Shown piece by piece: positions 4,977 through 6,188 of a stretch of 6,188 bases of DNA. The notes below the pieces were generated by a model. That model made no database searches. It was not told the origin of the DNA and was given only the letters and a program-made list of their open reading frames with translations. The stretch is from an uncultured Coriobacteriaceae bacterium (lineage in GTDB: Bacteria > Actinomycetota > Coriobacteriia > Coriobacteriales > Atopobiaceae): contig CACXZL010000195.1 of assembly GCA_902772085.1 (NCBI GenBank), positions 1 through 6,188 of the forward strand, in the 5' to 3' direction. Position 1 is the stretch's first letter. Each line of letters starts with the position of its first letter. The translations under genes were made by a program, and so were the position numbers.

Positions 4977-5401
4977 TGCTCGCACCTAAGCGCGTTCTTC
5001 ACCGCAAGGTTCAGCGTGGTTCCATGAAGGGAAAGTCCAAGGGAAATACCACGTTGCACAATGGATCCTGGGGCATCCAGGCCTTGGAGGCTCACTGGAT
5101 CACGAATCGTCAGATAGAGGCTTGCCGTGTGGCCATGACCCGTCGCATGAGGCGTGGCGGTAAGGTGTGGATTACCATCTTCCCCGACAAGCCCATCACA
5201 AAGAAGCCTGCTGAGACCCGCATGGGCTCAGGCAAGGGCAACCCAGAAGAGTGGGTAGCCGTGGTAAAGCCTGGCCGCATCATGTTTGAGATTGATGGCG
5301 TGCCCGAGGACGTCGCCAGGGAAGCTCTTCGACTGGCGCAGCACAAGCTGCCGATCAAGACAAAGATCGTCTCTCGTGCCGATCAGGCCCAGGAGGTGTA
5401 G
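4976..5401 (+). CDS. rplP: 50S ribosomal protein L16
   Basis: L16 binds near the A-site tRNA elbow and is required for late assembly of the peptidyl-transferase region. The 141-residue product is full length. It shows MLAPKRVLHRKVQRGSMKGK at the start, then NTTLHNGSWGIQALEAHWIT, the TRRMRRGGKVWI segment, KPITKKPAETRMGSGKGNPE (the loop near the A site) and EWVAVVKPGRIMFEIDGV. The helical C-terminus contains EALRLAQHKLPIKTKIVSR. The ATG overlaps the rpsC stop and follows a strong AGGAGGGG site at 4962-4969. No abnormality was seen. Confidence 0.98.
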   Translation: MLAPKRVLHRKVQRGSMKGKSKGNTTLHNGSWGIQALEAHWITNRQIEACRVAMTRRMRRGGKVWITIFPDKPITKKPAETRMGSGKGNPEEWVAVVKPGRIMFEIDGVPEDVAREALRLAQHKLPIKTKIVSRADQAQEV

Positions 5402-5406
5402 CACGT

Positions 5407-5613
5407 ATGAAGTACAAGGAAATTCAGGCGCTTAGCGATGCCGAGCTTGCGGCCAAGCTTGAGGAGGGTCGTGCAGAACTCTTCAACCTGCGCTTCCAGA
5501 TGGCTACGAGTCAGCTCGACAACACGGCGCGCGTAAAGCTCGTCAAGCGTGACATCGCACGCGTACAGACCGAGATTCGCGCCCGCGAGATCGCGGCCGA
5601 CGCCAAGAACTAG
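5407..5613 (+). CDS. rpmC: 50S ribosomal protein L29
   Basis: L29 is a small two-helix protein beside L23 at the tunnel exit. The product has 68 residues, typical for the family, with the MKYKEIQALSDAELAAKLEE first helix and the signature ELFNLRFQMATSQLDNTARV. The second helix, VKRDIARVQTEIRAREI, follows. It starts 5 nt after the rplP stop with a near-perfect AGGAGGTG site at 5391-5398, 8 nt before the ATG. Nineteen nt separate it from rpsQ. Confidence 0.97.
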   Translation: MKYKEIQALSDAELAAKLEEGRAELFNLRFQMATSQLDNTARVKLVKRDIARVQTEIRAREIAADAKN

Positions 5614-5632
5614 ATGGCAGGAGAGATTGCAA

Positions 5633-5888
5633 ATGGCAGAAACCGCAATGAGGAATGCGCGCAAGGTCCGTACGGGCGTCGTCGTCTCCATCTCTGGTGA
5701 CAAATCGGTGACCGTAAAGATCAACTATCGCAAGCATCATCCCAAATATGGCAAGCTCCAAGAAGCTCCATGTGCACGACGAAAACAACGAGTGTGGCCT
5801 CGGCGACACCGTCCGCGTCATGGAGACCCGTCCCATCTCCAAGACCAAGCGCTGGCGCTTGGTGGAGATTGTCGAGCGCGCCAAGTAA
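5633..5888 (+). pseudogene. rpsQ: 30S ribosomal protein S17, frameshifted by a small internal deletion as written
   Basis: S17 is a primary 16S rRNA-binding OB-fold protein of the 30S body. The ATG at 5633 follows AGGAGA (5619-5624), 8 nt upstream. The frame reads RTGVVVSISGDKSVTVKI and then KHHPKYGK, all classic S17. After Lys41 (5753-5755) about four residues are missing (E. coli has FIKR here). Homology resumes one frame over at SKKLHVHDENNECGLGDTV from 5757 and runs through METRPISKTKRWRLVEIVER to TAA 5886-5888. Adding about 11 nt restores an 88-residue protein, the normal length. As written, the frame reads garbage to TGA 5909-5911, giving 92 residues; that stop overlaps the rplN ATG. 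The break lies inside an AAGCTCCA direct repeat. S17 is universally important, so a consensus error is more likely than true loss. Confidence 0.92.
5753..5770 (+). repeat. AAGCTCCA direct repeat at the rpsQ deletion junction
   Basis: AAGCTCCA occurs at 5753-5760 and again at 5763-5770, a 10-nt step. The point where S17 homology changes frame (5755/5757) is inside the first copy. Short repeats of this type are natural sites for slippage deletion and for collapse in short-read assembly. The repeat is seen directly; its role in the deletion is inference. Confidence 0.55.
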
Positions 5889-5907
5889 GCGACAGGAGGT
5901 ATAGCTT

Positions 5908-6188
5908 ATGATTCAGATGGAGACCATGCTCACCGTCGCCGACAACAGTGGCGCGAGGCGTGTGAAGTGCATCAAGGTCATCGGCGGCTCCAAGCGTCGC
6001 TATGCCGGCATTGGTGACGTGATCATCTGCGCAGTGCAGGAGGCCACGCCAAACAGTGCCGTAAAGAAAGGCGACATCGTGCGTTGCGTCATCGTGCGCA
6101 CCAAGAAGGAGACCCGCCGCAAGGACGGCAGCTACATTCGCTTCGACCAGAACGCCTGCGTCGTCGTGGACAAAGAGGGCGAGCCCCG
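5908..6188 (+). CDS. rplN: 50S ribosomal protein L14 (3' end beyond window)
   Basis: L14 binds 23S rRNA at the subunit interface with L19 and is the docking site of the silencing factor RsfS. About 93 of the usual ~122 residues are present before the right edge. The visible part reads MIQMETMLTVADNSGARRVK, then KVIGGSKRRYAGIGDVIICA and EATPNSAVKKGDIVRCVIVR. KKETRRKDGSYIRFDQNACV and VVDKEGEP follow, all diagnostic of L14. The ATG at 5908 follows AGGAGGT at 5894-5900. It directly follows rpsQ, as in the standard S10-spc gene order. There is no sign of a separate spc promoter in the 19-nt gap. Confidence 0.97.
   Translation, partial: MIQMETMLTVADNSGARRVKCIKVIGGSKRRYAGIGDVIICAVQEATPNSAVKKGDIVRCVIVRTKKETRRKDGSYIRFDQNACVVVDKEGEP

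Noticed and set aside
5614..5722. Alternative ATG at 5614 directly after the rpmC stop
   Set aside because: It is out of frame with S17, gives a short meaningless peptide, and the SD at 5619-5624 is positioned for ATG 5633.

Overview
This window is dominated by the S10 ribosomal-protein operon of a fairly GC-rich anaerobic actinobacterium. The protein sequences look most like class Coriobacteriia (Atopobium/Olsenella/Collinsella relatives). That placement rests on my recollection of L2, L4, L16 and S17 sequences, not on a search. From position 1085 to the right edge every gene is on the + strand, in the standard order: rplC (L3), rplD (L4), rplW (L23), rplB (L2), rpsS (S19), rplV (L22), rpsC (S3), rplP (L16), rpmC (L29), rpsQ (S17) and rplN (L14, cut by the edge). 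Gaps are short, Shine-Dalgarno (SD) sites are strong, and TAATG stop/start overlaps occur at rplD/rplW and rpsC/rplP, so this is one polycistronic, translationally coupled unit for both ribosomal subunits.

Two essential genes are broken as written. rplC lacks about 38 nt, roughly 13 codons, near its 5' end. rpsQ lacks about 11 nt, roughly 4 codons, in its middle. Both changes move the reading frame, while both flanks of each gene remain fully conserved. Neither gene should be dispensable. The likely explanations are a consensus or assembly error, mixed strains, or less likely a redundant copy elsewhere. The rplC junction lies at the foot of a perfect hairpin, and the rpsQ junction lies in an 8-bp direct repeat.

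The left 1 kb is accessory DNA on the - strand. It holds the 5' part of an XRE helix-turn-helix/AbrB fusion regulator (1-310), preceded by a decayed DUF4177 gene (327-552, frameshift plus amber codon). A TTCATAC inverted repeat at 572-588 could be their operator. Further upstream is a two-ended remnant that resembles the N-terminal region of secreted transglutaminase-like proteins (about 671-883). rpsJ (S10), which normally precedes rplC, is absent, so the left side of the operon is a rearrangement or insertion boundary, or a misjoin.

The 144-nt rplW-rplB spacer is unusually long for this operon. It contains two good hairpins and also an uninterrupted 46-codon reading frame that ends in a TAATG overlap with rplB. 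Whether it is a structured leader or a small basic protein gene is unresolved. No RNA genes, CRISPR arrays, insertion sequences or convincing intrinsic terminators were seen, and I found no clear new biological system.
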